Of a stretch of 37,804 nucleotides of DNA, positions 15,514-23,528 are shown one piece after another. The stretch comes from a bacterium. Lineage in GTDB: Bacteria; Vulcanimicrobiota; Vulcanimicrobiia; Vulcanimicrobiales; Vulcanimicrobiaceae. The DNA lies in NCBI GenBank assembly GCA_021790895.1, contig JAJYFM010000015.1:1-37804 (forward strand), given 5' to 3'. The notes under the pieces were generated by a model. That model saw only the letters and a list, made by a program, of their open reading frames with translations. It had not been told where the DNA came from and searched no databases. The translations under genes and the position numbers were made by a program. The first letter of the stretch is position 1; every line of letters begins with the position of its first letter.

Positions 15514-15532
15514 ACTCTTAAGAGTCATTAAG
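15514..15532 (-). promoter_or_regulatory. Palindrome and CTTAA repeat between pstS and thrS
   Basis: The 150-bp region between pstS and thrS contains the perfect 12-bp palindrome ACTCTTAAGAGT (15514-15525). On the minus strand CTTAATGACT is followed by CTTAAG, a CTTAA repeat with a 10-bp period. It lies 107 bp before pstS and 26 bp before thrS. It could be a PhoB/PhoP-type site for pstSCA by analogy with the repeats upstream of the phosphoesterase and sedolisin genes, but a thrS role is equally possible by position. Confidence 0.35.
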
Positions 15533-15557
15533 GCGGCGGCGCAAGGCCAGCCCCCCC

Positions 15558-17312
15558 ATGGACGCCGAACCCGCAGGGATGCCCGATATCGACCAGGCGC
15601 ACGAAGCGGCGCTCGCCGCCCTCCGCCATACGGCCGCGCACGTTCTTGCGTACGCGGTGCAAGATTGCTTCCCCGACGCCAAGCCGACCATCGGCCCAGC
15701 GATCGAGAACGGCTTCTATTACGATTTCGACCGCGCGACGCCGTTTACGCCCGAGGATATCGAGCGTCTCGAAACGCGCATGCGCGAGATCGTCGCCGCA
15801 AACTACCCGATGACCGGCGAACGCGTGACGCGCGAGCAAGCGATCGCCCGATTCAAGGGAAACCCTTACAAAGTCGAACTCGCCGAGGGAATTCCCGAGG
15901 GCGACCCGATCACGCTCTACACGATCGGTGAATTCACCGATCTTTGTCGCGGTGGACACGCCGAGAGCACCGGCGATCTTCACGCGCTGAAACTCACCTC
16001 GGTTGCCGGCGCCTACTGGCGCGGCGACGAGAACAACGCGATGCTGCAGCGTATCTACGGCACCGCCTGGCCGACGCAAGAGCAGCTCGAGTCGTACCTC
16101 GCACAGGTCGAGGAGGCGCAGAAGCGCGATCATCGCAAGCTCGGCGTCGAGCTCGATCTCTTCTCTATCGAAGAAGAGGCCGGCGGCGGCTTGATTTTCT
16201 GGCATCCGAAGGGAGCGACGGTGCGCGGCATCGTCGAGCAATTCATTCGCGAGGGGCTGCGCGAGCGCGGCTATCAACCGGTCGTCACCCCGCATATCGT
16301 TAGCGAACGGCTCTACGCAATATCCGGGCATCTCGACAACTACGCCCAGAATATGTTCGGCCCGCTCGAGGTCGAGGAGCAGCGCTTCCGCCTCAAGCCG
16401 ATGAACTGCCCCGGACACATCCTTATCTATCGCGATAAACCACGCTCGTACCGCGAGTTACCGATTCGCTACTCCGAATTCGGTACGGTCTACCGCTACG
16501 AACGCAGCGGCGTGTTGCACGGCCTGACACGCGTGCGCGGCTTCACGCAGGACGACGCGCATCTCTTCTGCACCCCCGAGCAATTGCAATCGGAGTTCGA
16601 GCAGACGCTCGACGAAGCGTTGCGCCTCATGGATGCGTTCGGTTTCAACGACTTTCAGTACGTCCTCTCCAAGCGCGAAGCGAAGGATCGGGTCGCGACC
16701 GACGAGGTCGCCGAAGAGGCGATCCGCGCCGCCTTGGCAAGTAAAGGGGTGGCGTATGAGATCGATGACGGTGGAGGTGCGTTTTATGGACCAAAACTCG
16801 ATATCAACGTGCGCGACGCGATCGGGCGCAAATGGCAGCTCGGAACGGTCCAGGTCGATTTCGTCCTCCCGCAACGCTTCGATCTTCAATATCGCGGTAG
16901 CGATGGAAACGAGCACGTGCCGGTGATGATCCACCGCGCGCTTGCCGGTTCCATGGAGCGTTTTTTTGGTATTCTTATCGAGCACTACGGCGGCGCATTC
17001 CCGACGTGGCTCGCGCCGATTCAAGCCGTCGTTGCGCCGATCTCCGAGCATCAGCTCGACTACGCGCGTTCGGTCGCTCGCTCGCTCCACGAACGGGGCT
17101 ATCGCGTGCAGGTCGACGAAAGCAACGAGAAGATCGGCTATAAAATTCGCCATTGGAGGACGCAACGCGTGCCGTATATTCTCGTCGTCGGAAAACAAGA
17201 GTTTGCCGACGGCACCGTTAACGTCAACCAACGTGGTGTCGAAACGAAACGCACGATTACCCCGCAAGCCTTCGCCGAGGAACTCCGGCTCGAGATCGAG
17301 GCACGCCGCTGA
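15558..17312 (+). CDS. thrS: Threonyl-tRNA synthetase (short form without TGS domain)
   Basis: A 584-residue enzyme that charges tRNA-Thr. It starts directly at the editing domain, with the HxxxH motif His24-His28 (HTAAH) and CRGGH (Cys130, His134) that clear mischarged serine. The class II catalytic core follows, with zinc ligand Cys284 (MNCPGH), motif 2 YERSGVLHGLTRVRGFTQDDAHLF (313-337) and motif 3 IHRALAGSMERFFGIL (about 456-471). A C-terminal anticodon-binding domain is present (APIQAVVAPIS ...). The N-terminal TGS domain of about 60 residues found in E. coli ThrRS is missing. No good Shine-Dalgarno precedes the ATG at 15558. It overlaps the next gene by one base. Confidence 0.95.
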   Translation: MDAEPAGMPDIDQAHEAALAALRHTAAHVLAYAVQDCFPDAKPTIGPAIENGFYYDFDRATPFTPEDIERLETRMREIVAANYPMTGERVTREQAIARFKGNPYKVELAEGIPEGDPITLYTIGEFTDLCRGGHAESTGDLHALKLTSVAGAYWRGDENNAMLQRIYGTAWPTQEQLESYLAQVEEAQKRDHRKLGVELDLFSIEEEAGGGLIFWHPKGATVRGIVEQFIREGLRERGYQPVVTPHIVSERLYAISGHLDNYAQNMFGPLEVEEQRFRLKPMNCPGHILIYRDKPRSYRELPIRYSEFGTVYRYERSGVLHGLTRVRGFTQDDAHLFCTPEQLQSEFEQTLDEALRLMDAFGFNDFQYVLSKREAKDRVATDEVAEEAIRAALASKGVAYEIDDGGGAFYGPKLDINVRDAIGRKWQLGTVQVDFVLPQRFDLQYRGSDGNEHVPVMIHRALAGSMERFFGILIEHYGGAFPTWLAPIQAVVAPISEHQLDYARSVARSLHERGYRVQVDESNEKIGYKIRHWRTQRVPYILVVGKQEFADGTVNVNQRGVETKRTITPQAFAEELRLEIEARR

Positions 17313-18247
17313 TGAACGCTAGAACGATCGCAGTCCCGGTCGCCGCGGCGCTCGCGCTCCTCCTCGGCGCGTGCTCGGGGAATTTTGCGAGCGGCGGCAC
17401 CCAAACACCGGGATTTACCCCACAGGGGGCGCCGGTGCCGACACCCGCCGTGAACCCGAGCGCCTCGCCGGGGAAGCATCCGCTGCCGTCGCCGACGCCG
17501 CCGCCGGGCGATACGGTGAGCTACCCCATCGCGCAGGCCGCCGCTGGGCTGCGCTGCCCGCAGAGCAAGGGATTCAGTTGCGTCGTCGCCTTTAATCTCC
17601 CGACCCCGAGCCCGAGCCCCAGCGGCTCGCCTCCCTCAGGCAAATCGGCGACGCACGCCTCGCCGACGCCGAGTCCGACGCCCTCGCCGACCCCCACTCC
17701 AACGGCGAGTCCATCGCCCGCGCCGCATGCATCGGGCGCGCCGACTCCGCACGCGAGCGCAACCCCGGCGGGGGCGCAGATCACGTTGAAGATCGCCGCA
17801 CTCACCAACGATGCACCGCCGATGGTCCATCCCGATACCAAGAGCGCCGGCACAGTCGCGCTCGTCGCACTGCGATTGCAAACGAGCGCCAATACGATCC
17901 TCTCCGGAGGAGCGCGAATCGATTACACGCTCCCGAAGGCACAGATCGCCGGACGCGGTTTCGCCGTGCAACTCTTCCAAGAGGTGCATCTGAAAAAGAA
18001 ATCGGTCGACACCTTCATCGGCACCTACGATCGCTCGACCCTCAAGGGCACGACGTTGACGTTTTCGTTCGTCACACCGAAGCTGCTTGTGAAAAAGGGC
18101 GAGACGTGGCTCTTGGTGCTCTACGGTGACGAACGGCCGACGCAGACCGCTGCGAGCGCGAGCCCCAGTGTGAGCCCGAGCGCAAGCCCGAGCGCTTCGG
18201 CTGCACCGACATCGGCGGCATCTCCCGCGGCCTCGGGATCGCCCTAA
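17312..18247 (+). CDS. Pro/Ser-rich lipoprotein of unknown function
   Basis: A 311-residue lipoprotein with lipobox LLGAC (Cys21). A Pro-rich region with TP, SP and PSPTP repeats covers about residues 25-150. A folded-looking domain of roughly 110 residues follows (AQITLKIAALTNDAPPMVHP ... KGETWLLVLYGDE) with alternating beta-strands, then a C-terminal SASPSVSPSASP tail. It is probably a cell-envelope protein. I do not recognise the central domain. The ATG at 17312 overlaps the thrS stop by one base (TGATG), so it is translationally coupled to thrS although a functional link is not obvious. Confidence 0.75.
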   Translation: MNARTIAVPVAAALALLLGACSGNFASGGTQTPGFTPQGAPVPTPAVNPSASPGKHPLPSPTPPPGDTVSYPIAQAAAGLRCPQSKGFSCVVAFNLPTPSPSPSGSPPSGKSATHASPTPSPTPSPTPTPTASPSPAPHASGAPTPHASATPAGAQITLKIAALTNDAPPMVHPDTKSAGTVALVALRLQTSANTILSGGARIDYTLPKAQIAGRGFAVQLFQEVHLKKKSVDTFIGTYDRSTLKGTTLTFSFVTPKLLVKKGETWLLVLYGDERPTQTAASASPSVSPSASPSASAAPTSAASPAASGSP

Positions 18248-18254
18248 GAGCATC

Positions 18255-19508
18255 GTGAGTACGCTCGCGGCGATTCGTTCGCTCGACCGACGAGCAAAAA
18301 CGAGTTTTATCGCCGCGTTTCTCGGTTGGACGCTCGACGCGTTTGATTTCTTTATCGTGACCTTCATCGTCGCGAAGATTGCCGTCGATTTTCACCGCTC
18401 GATCCCCGATATCGTTCTCGCCATCACCCTCACCTTAGCGGCACGCCCGTTCGGTGCGGTGCTCTTCGGTGCGATCGGCGACGCGGTTGGACGTCGGCTG
18501 CCGTTGATGATCGATATCGCACTCTTTTCGGTGCTGGAATTTGCAACGGCATTCTCACCGAACTATACGATCTTCTTGATTCTCCGCGTCCTCTTCGGCG
18601 TAGCGATGGGCGGCGAATGGGGGCTCGGCGCCGCGTTAGCGATGGAGAGCCTCCCGACAAAGACGCGCGGTATCCTCAGCGGCCTCTTGCAAGAAGGCTA
18701 CATGGTCGGCTATCTGCTCGCCGCGGTCGCCAACTTCGTCGTCTTTACCTACACGCCGTGGGGCTGGCGCGCGCTCTTCATCATCGGTGTGCTGCCCGCG
18801 CTGCTGCTCTTCTTCATCCGGCGTCACGTCGAGGAGTCGCCGGGCTGGAAAACCGCGGCGGATCGTCGCGCCGACCGCAAACAGCCCGCTGTCGCGCTTC
18901 TTCGAACGCTGCCGCTGATGCTCTATGCCGCGCTCTTTATGACGGCATTCAATTTTATGTCGCACGGCACGCAAGATCTCTACGCGACGTTTCTGCAAAA
19001 ACAACACGGCTTCTCGCCGACGGTCGTCTCCTTCCTCGCGATCGTCGCCGCAATCGGCGCGATCGTGGGCGGCATCGCTTTCGGCGCGCTATCGCAGCGG
19101 ATGGGGCGCCGCTTCGGCATCATCGTCGCCGCGCTCCTCGGTATCGCCGTGATTCCCCTCTGGGCGTTCTCCGGTAGCATCGCCGCGCTCGCAGCGGGTG
19201 CGTTCGCGATGCAATTTGCGGTGCAAGGAGCGTGGGGAATCGTCCCCGCGCATCTCAACGAAATATCTCCACCGCACCTCCGCGGTTCTTTTCCGGGTAC
19301 GGTCTATCAGATCGGCAACCTGCTCTCAGCCGGCGCTGCGCAGATCGAAGCGACGATCGCCGCAACGTCGTTCGCACTTCCCGGAGGTGGAGCGGATTAC
19401 GCGAAGGCGCTCGCGGCGATCGCGATCGTCGTTCTTGCGGCGGTGGCGTTGTTCGCCGGAATTGGCTTCTTCGTAACGCCCGAGCATCGCAACGAGGTGC
19501 TCGAGTAG
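18255..19508 (+). CDS. MFS transporter, sialate/lactate:H+ symporter-like
   Basis: A 417-residue major facilitator with 12 predicted membrane segments. The N-terminal GWTLDAFDFFIVTFIVAKIA, the loop GAIGDAVGRRLPLM (motif A), and VAMGGEWGLGAALAMESLPTKTRG resemble the SHS family (NanT, Jen1-like monocarboxylate or sialate symporters). The substrate is therefore likely a small organic acid, but this is inference. The start is GTG at 18255, eight bases after the lipoprotein stop, with only a weak AAGAG upstream. It is probably the last gene of the thrS transcript and is convergent with the propeller gene at 19515. Confidence 0.82.
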   Translation: MSTLAAIRSLDRRAKTSFIAAFLGWTLDAFDFFIVTFIVAKIAVDFHRSIPDIVLAITLTLAARPFGAVLFGAIGDAVGRRLPLMIDIALFSVLEFATAFSPNYTIFLILRVLFGVAMGGEWGLGAALAMESLPTKTRGILSGLLQEGYMVGYLLAAVANFVVFTYTPWGWRALFIIGVLPALLLFFIRRHVEESPGWKTAADRRADRKQPAVALLRTLPLMLYAALFMTAFNFMSHGTQDLYATFLQKQHGFSPTVVSFLAIVAAIGAIVGGIAFGALSQRMGRRFGIIVAALLGIAVIPLWAFSGSIAALAAGAFAMQFAVQGAWGIVPAHLNEISPPHLRGSFPGTVYQIGNLLSAGAAQIEATIAATSFALPGGGADYAKALAAIAIVVLAAVALFAGIGFFVTPEHRNEVLE

Positions 19509-19514
19509 CTCGCT

Positions 19515-20165
19515 CTACCTCGGGTCGACGAATGCTACGATCTCGTGCGCCTCGCGATGATTCGTCCAAAAGCGCGACCCGTCGAAGGCGAGCGATCGGG
19601 CGTGAAAGGGAACGACGGCGAGATCGCGCGTACGCGGCACCGTACCGCGAGCATCGATCTGCGTGATGTAATACTCGGGCTTCGTTTCGTCTTCCGTCGT
19701 CAGCAAGTAGATCGTTCCATCGAGAATCGTCTGTCCGCAGATACGTCGCGGAGCCGGAATACTGCGAATAATGTTGCCGCGCGCGTCGAGTTCGAGAACG
19801 CGACCGTTGTAAAACTGCGAAAGAAAAAGCATCTCGCCGTCATAACCAAGCTGCGAGCCGGTGAATTCCGGACACGCAATCTTCTCGTTCTCTTTAAACC
19901 CATGCCCCGGAATGAACCGGCAAATATAACGATCGTCTTCCTCGCCGAAGCCGCAGACGACGCGGAGCTCGTCGCCGACGACCGTCGCGCCCCACGGCAT
20001 TCCCAACGCCTGAGCCTCTTCGTGCACGGTCCAATGCACCGGATCGATAGCATAGAGGCGTCCCGTTGTTACCGAGCCCATCCAAAGGTGGGTTCCGTCG
20101 TACGCAAGCGACTGCGGCCTTGGGGCGGGCGATGGGAGCCGACGCACTTCCTCAATCGTATTCAT
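19515..20165 (-). CDS. Beta-propeller-like protein, last gene of the arg cluster
   Basis: A 216-residue paralogue of the protein coded at 9519-10187, with the same blade-like repeats (SLAYDGTHLWMGS, GRLYAIDP, SQLGYDGEMLFLSQ, SLAFDGSRFWTNH) and the shared core DDRY..RFIPGHGFKENEKIACPEFTG is visible in both in near-identical order. No signal peptide. It starts six bases after argD, without a good ribosome binding site, so it is probably coupled to argD and expressed with arginine biosynthesis. Function is unknown; a role in arginine metabolism is only suggested by location. Confidence 0.75.
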   Translation of the reverse strand: MNTIEEVRRLPSPAPRPQSLAYDGTHLWMGSVTTGRLYAIDPVHWTVHEEAQALGMPWGATVVGDELRVVCGFGEEDDRYICRFIPGHGFKENEKIACPEFTGSQLGYDGEMLFLSQFYNGRVLELDARGNIIRSIPAPRRICGQTILDGTIYLLTTEDETKPEYYITQIDARGTVPRTRDLAVVPFHARSLAFDGSRFWTNHREAHEIVAFVDPR

Positions 20166-20171
20166 AGCAGG

Positions 20172-21365
20172 TTACTTCGTAGCACGGCCCCCTATCCCCG
20201 CAATCACCGCGCCGATCGCGTCGACAAGGCGATCGATCTCTCCCGTCGAGATGATCAACGGCGGGGCAAGGCGCAATGTATTCCCCCCGCCGGTACCGAC
20301 GAGTATTCCGAGCTCGCGCAAATCTTCGGCGATGACACCGGCCTGCAAAGGCCGCCGTATCGGAACTCCCCATAAGAGCCCGCGACCGCGTGGAGCTTCC
20401 ACGTATTTCGCCATCGTTTGCGCGAGGGCGATAAGTCGCGTTTCTGTATGCGCGCCGACGGCACGTACGTGGCTATCGAGATCGAGTTCATCACGAATGC
20501 GCAGGTGCGCGAGCGCCGCCGCCGCGCCGACCGGAGAGCCGCCGAATGTCGAGCCGTGATCGCCCGGTTGCAGCGCTTCCGAAAGCGTACCGTCGACGAG
20601 CATCGCTCCGATGGGGAGACCGTTGCCGAGGGCTTTCGCCATCGTAACGAGATCCGGACGAACGCCGACGCTTTGAAAGGCGAAGAGATCGCCCAAGCGT
20701 CCCATGCCGCATTGCACTTCATCAAAGATTAAAAGCGCGCCGCGCGCACTGCAGAGGCGACGCAGTTCCTGAAGAAACTCCTCGCTCGCCGGGTGGACGC
20801 CGCTCTCCCCCTGCACCGGCTCGATCAAGCAAGCGGCGGTTCGATCGTCGATCGCTGCATCGAGCGCAGCGATATCGTTGAAGGGCGCCCACGCGAAGCC
20901 TTCGGGGAGCGGCGCAAAGCCGACTTTGTACTCCGGATTTGCCGTCGCTGCAAGCGCCCCGAGTGTCCGTCCGTGAAAACCGCCGCTGAATGCGAGAATC
21001 TTCGTACGATCGTGTTCACCACGCCGATATGCCGCTTTTCGCGCGAGCTTGATCGCCGCTTCGTTCGCTTCGGTTCCGGAGTTACAAAAGAACGCGTGCG
21101 CGAAACCAGAGCGCCGCGTGAGTTCTCGCGCGAGCTCCCCTGATGGTTCGTGGTAGTACAGGTTGCTCGCGTGCACCAAGCGCCGCGCCTGCTGCGCGAC
21201 GGCATCGGCGATTCCCGGATGCGCGTGCCCGAGCGCACAGACGGCGATGCCGGCGATCGCATCGAGATACCGCCGACCCTCTTCGTCGACGAGATAACAG
21301 CCATCACCGGAGACGAAGCGCACCGGCGCGCGCGCGTAGTTCGCTAAAAGCGCCGGTTCATTCAC
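20172..21365 (-). CDS. argD: Acetylornithine aminotransferase
   Basis: A 397-residue PLP enzyme of class III aminotransferases that converts N-acetylglutamate semialdehyde to N-acetylornithine. Cofactor features are present: CNSGTEANEAAIKLARK (94-110), DEVQCGMGR (215-223) and the Schiff-base Lys244 in TMAKALGNGLPIG. The GTG at 21365 is chosen because it overlaps the argJ stop as GTGA and gives the usual N-terminus; the longer open frame upstream lies inside argJ. Such enzymes may also serve as succinyl-diaminopimelate aminotransferase. Confidence 0.93.
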   Translation of the reverse strand: MNEPALLANYARAPVRFVSGDGCYLVDEEGRRYLDAIAGIAVCALGHAHPGIADAVAQQARRLVHASNLYYHEPSGELARELTRRSGFAHAFFCNSGTEANEAAIKLARKAAYRRGEHDRTKILAFSGGFHGRTLGALAATANPEYKVGFAPLPEGFAWAPFNDIAALDAAIDDRTAACLIEPVQGESGVHPASEEFLQELRRLCSARGALLIFDEVQCGMGRLGDLFAFQSVGVRPDLVTMAKALGNGLPIGAMLVDGTLSEALQPGDHGSTFGGSPVGAAAALAHLRIRDELDLDSHVRAVGAHTETRLIALAQTMAKYVEAPRGRGLLWGVPIRRPLQAGVIAEDLRELGILVGTGGGNTLRLAPPLIISTGEIDRLVDAIGAVIAGIGGRATK

Positions 21366-22582
21366 GTCCGGTAGCTCGCATTGATCCGCACGTAGTCGCG
21401 CGAGAGATCGCACCCCCACGCCGTCGCGCGATGCTCGCCGACTCCGAGGTCGAGCGTAACCACGATCTCGCGCTCCTCCAACAAGCGGTGCGCCTCAGCT
21501 TCCGAGAGCGCCTCGATACCGCCGCGCTCCACCCACGTTCGATCGTCCAGCAGCAGCGACCACTGCTGCGGGTCGAAGCCGACGCGTGCGGCACCGGCAG
21601 CCGCGACGATTCTTCCCCAATTCGGGTCTTCTCCATAGAGAGCGGTCTTCACTAAACTCGAATTGATGATCGCGCGTGCGATCGTTCGCGCCTGCGCGGC
21701 GTCGCGCGCGCCGACGACACGTACCTCGAGCCGCTTCGTCGCCCCCTCCGCATCATCGACCATCGCCAACGCGAGATCGAGCGCGACCTTTCCCAGCACC
21801 TGTTCGAAGATCGGTGGGGGCGCCATCGCGCCGCGCGGCGCGAAGAGATAGACGGCATCGTTCGTCGACATATCACCGTCGACCGAGATCATATTGAAGG
21901 TGTTCTCCGCCGCCCCCGCGAGCAAGCGTTGTATTTCGCCCTCGGCAACGGGGAAATCCGTTGCCACAAACGCAAGCATCGTCGCCATATTGGGAGCGAT
22001 CATGCCCGAGCCTTTGGCGATGCCGCCGATCGTGTAGCGTTTCGATTCGTGATAGAACGCATACGCCGAAAGCTTCGGTACGCGATCGGTCGTCATGATC
22101 GCCTCGGCTGCATCATGCGCCGCCTTGAGACCTTCGTCGAGTTGCTCGACACAACGCTCGAGCCCTCGCTGTACGCGATCGAGGGGAAGCGGAACGCCGA
22201 TCACACCGGTCGAGGCAACGACGACTTGCTGCGGCGCAATATCGAGCAATGCGGCGGCCTGCGCCGCCGTCGCGCGGGCGTCGCGCTCACCGCGCATACC
22301 CGTGCAGGCATTTGCACAGCCCGAATTGCAGACGACCGCGCGCACGCCCATCCCCGCAGCAAGGTGCTCGCTACTCACGATCACCGGCGCGGCCTTGACG
22401 TCGTTGGTCGTCACCACGGCAGCACAAGTCTGCTCGCGGTCGAAGGAGATCAACGCTAGATCGCGCTTGCGCCGTTTAATTCCGGCGTGAACGCCGCTGA
22501 CGCGAACGCCCGAGACGCTCCCGATTCCTCCCCGCAGCGCGACGATGCGCTCTTGCTGTTCAGGCGGCGACGGTGCGATCAC
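21362..22582 (-). CDS. argJ: Glutamate N-acetyltransferase / amino-acid acetyltransferase (ornithine acetyltransferase)
   Basis: A 406-residue enzyme that moves the acetyl group from N-acetylornithine to glutamate, making the arginine pathway cyclic, so argE is not needed. The self-cleavage and nucleophile site is visible as GSGMIAPNMATMLAF, with Thr201 as nucleophile. Other family blocks include VCNSGCANACTG (84-95), VASTGVIG and SSLVKTALYGEDPNWGR near the C-terminus. The start is GTG at 22582, preceded at good distance by GAGGAGG, which lies inside the 3' end of argC. This gives a 23-base overlap with argC. The protein is predicted to split into alpha and beta chains. Confidence 0.94.
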   Translation of the reverse strand: MIAPSPPEQQERIVALRGGIGSVSGVRVSGVHAGIKRRKRDLALISFDREQTCAAVVTTNDVKAAPVIVSSEHLAAGMGVRAVVCNSGCANACTGMRGERDARATAAQAAALLDIAPQQVVVASTGVIGVPLPLDRVQRGLERCVEQLDEGLKAAHDAAEAIMTTDRVPKLSAYAFYHESKRYTIGGIAKGSGMIAPNMATMLAFVATDFPVAEGEIQRLLAGAAENTFNMISVDGDMSTNDAVYLFAPRGAMAPPPIFEQVLGKVALDLALAMVDDAEGATKRLEVRVVGARDAAQARTIARAIINSSLVKTALYGEDPNWGRIVAAAGAARVGFDPQQWSLLLDDRTWVERGGIEALSEAEAHRLLEEREIVVTLDLGVGEHRATAWGCDLSRDYVRINASYRT

Positions 22583-23528
22583 GAAAACCCTCCTCTTCGG
22601 GAAACCCGAGCATGATATTGATGTTCTGAAGTGCCTGCCCCGCAGCACCTTTGCCGAGATTATCGATCGCGCAGATCGCGCGAATCGTATTCCCGCAGCG
22701 ATCGACGGAGATCTCCGCATCGTTCGTGCCGACGACCGCAGAGACGCTCGGCGCACAACCGCTCTCGAGTAAGCGCACGAACGGCGACCTATCGTAGGCA
22801 CCGTGGAGTGCGTCGACGACGCGACGCATATCGGGCGCGCGATCGAGCACGAGATAGACGTCGGCGAGCATCCCGCGCGAGAGCGGTACGACGTGCGGCG
22901 TGAACGCGAGCGGCGCCGTGCACCCGTGCGAGGCAAGTACCCGTTCGATCTCGGGTTGATGCCGGTGTCCGGAAAGAGCATAGGCGCGAATCTCACCGTC
23001 GAGTTCGGCGAACATCGATCCAAGCGTCGGCGTCCGCCCCGCCCCCGTTATGCCGCTCTTTGCATCGATAACGACCGCGAGCGGTGAGAGGAACGCAATC
23101 AACGGCAGCAACGGAAGCAGCGAAGCCGTCGGATAACAGCCGGGATTGGCAACCAACGCAGCGTCGGCGATCGCGTCGCGGTTCCACTCGGCGAGCCCGT
23201 ACGCCGCGCGTTCGTCGGAACGAAAATCCGCCGAGAGATCGACGACGCGCGCACCGCGAGCGAGAAAGGCTTCCACCGTCTCGCGCCCGGTACCGTGCGC
23301 ACCGGCGGCGATCACGATATCATCGGCGGAGAGCTCGGAGGCGATACTGCCGCTATCGGAAAAGCGCAATCCGCTCCGGCGAAACGTCGGAAAACTCTCT
23401 GCAAGTGCCGTCCCGGCATGGCTTTTACTCTCGAGGATGCCGACGTGCAAGCGCGGGTGTCGATCGATCCACTCAATTGCTTGCGCGGCGGCGTATCCGG
23501 CGGCGCCCCAGACGTGAACGCGCGTCAT
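22560..23528 (-). CDS. argC: N-acetyl-gamma-glutamyl-phosphate reductase
   Basis: A 322-residue NADPH-dependent enzyme for the third arginine step. The N-terminal nucleotide-binding loop is VWGAAGYAAAQ (6-16), slightly degenerate from the usual GASGYTG. The active-site cysteine is Cys131 in ANPGCYPTA. GHRHQPEIE (catalytic His region) and the conserved C-terminal GKGAAGQALQNINIMLG are present. The ATG at 23528 overlaps the argH stop as ATGA. The 3' end carries the ribosome binding site of argJ. Confidence 0.94.
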   Translation of the reverse strand: MTRVHVWGAAGYAAAQAIEWIDRHPRLHVGILESKSHAGTALAESFPTFRRSGLRFSDSGSIASELSADDIVIAAGAHGTGRETVEAFLARGARVVDLSADFRSDERAAYGLAEWNRDAIADAALVANPGCYPTASLLPLLPLIAFLSPLAVVIDAKSGITGAGRTPTLGSMFAELDGEIRAYALSGHRHQPEIERVLASHGCTAPLAFTPHVVPLSRGMLADVYLVLDRAPDMRRVVDALHGAYDRSPFVRLLESGCAPSVSAVVGTNDAEISVDRCGNTIRAICAIDNLGKGAAGQALQNINIMLGFPEEEGFRDRTVAA

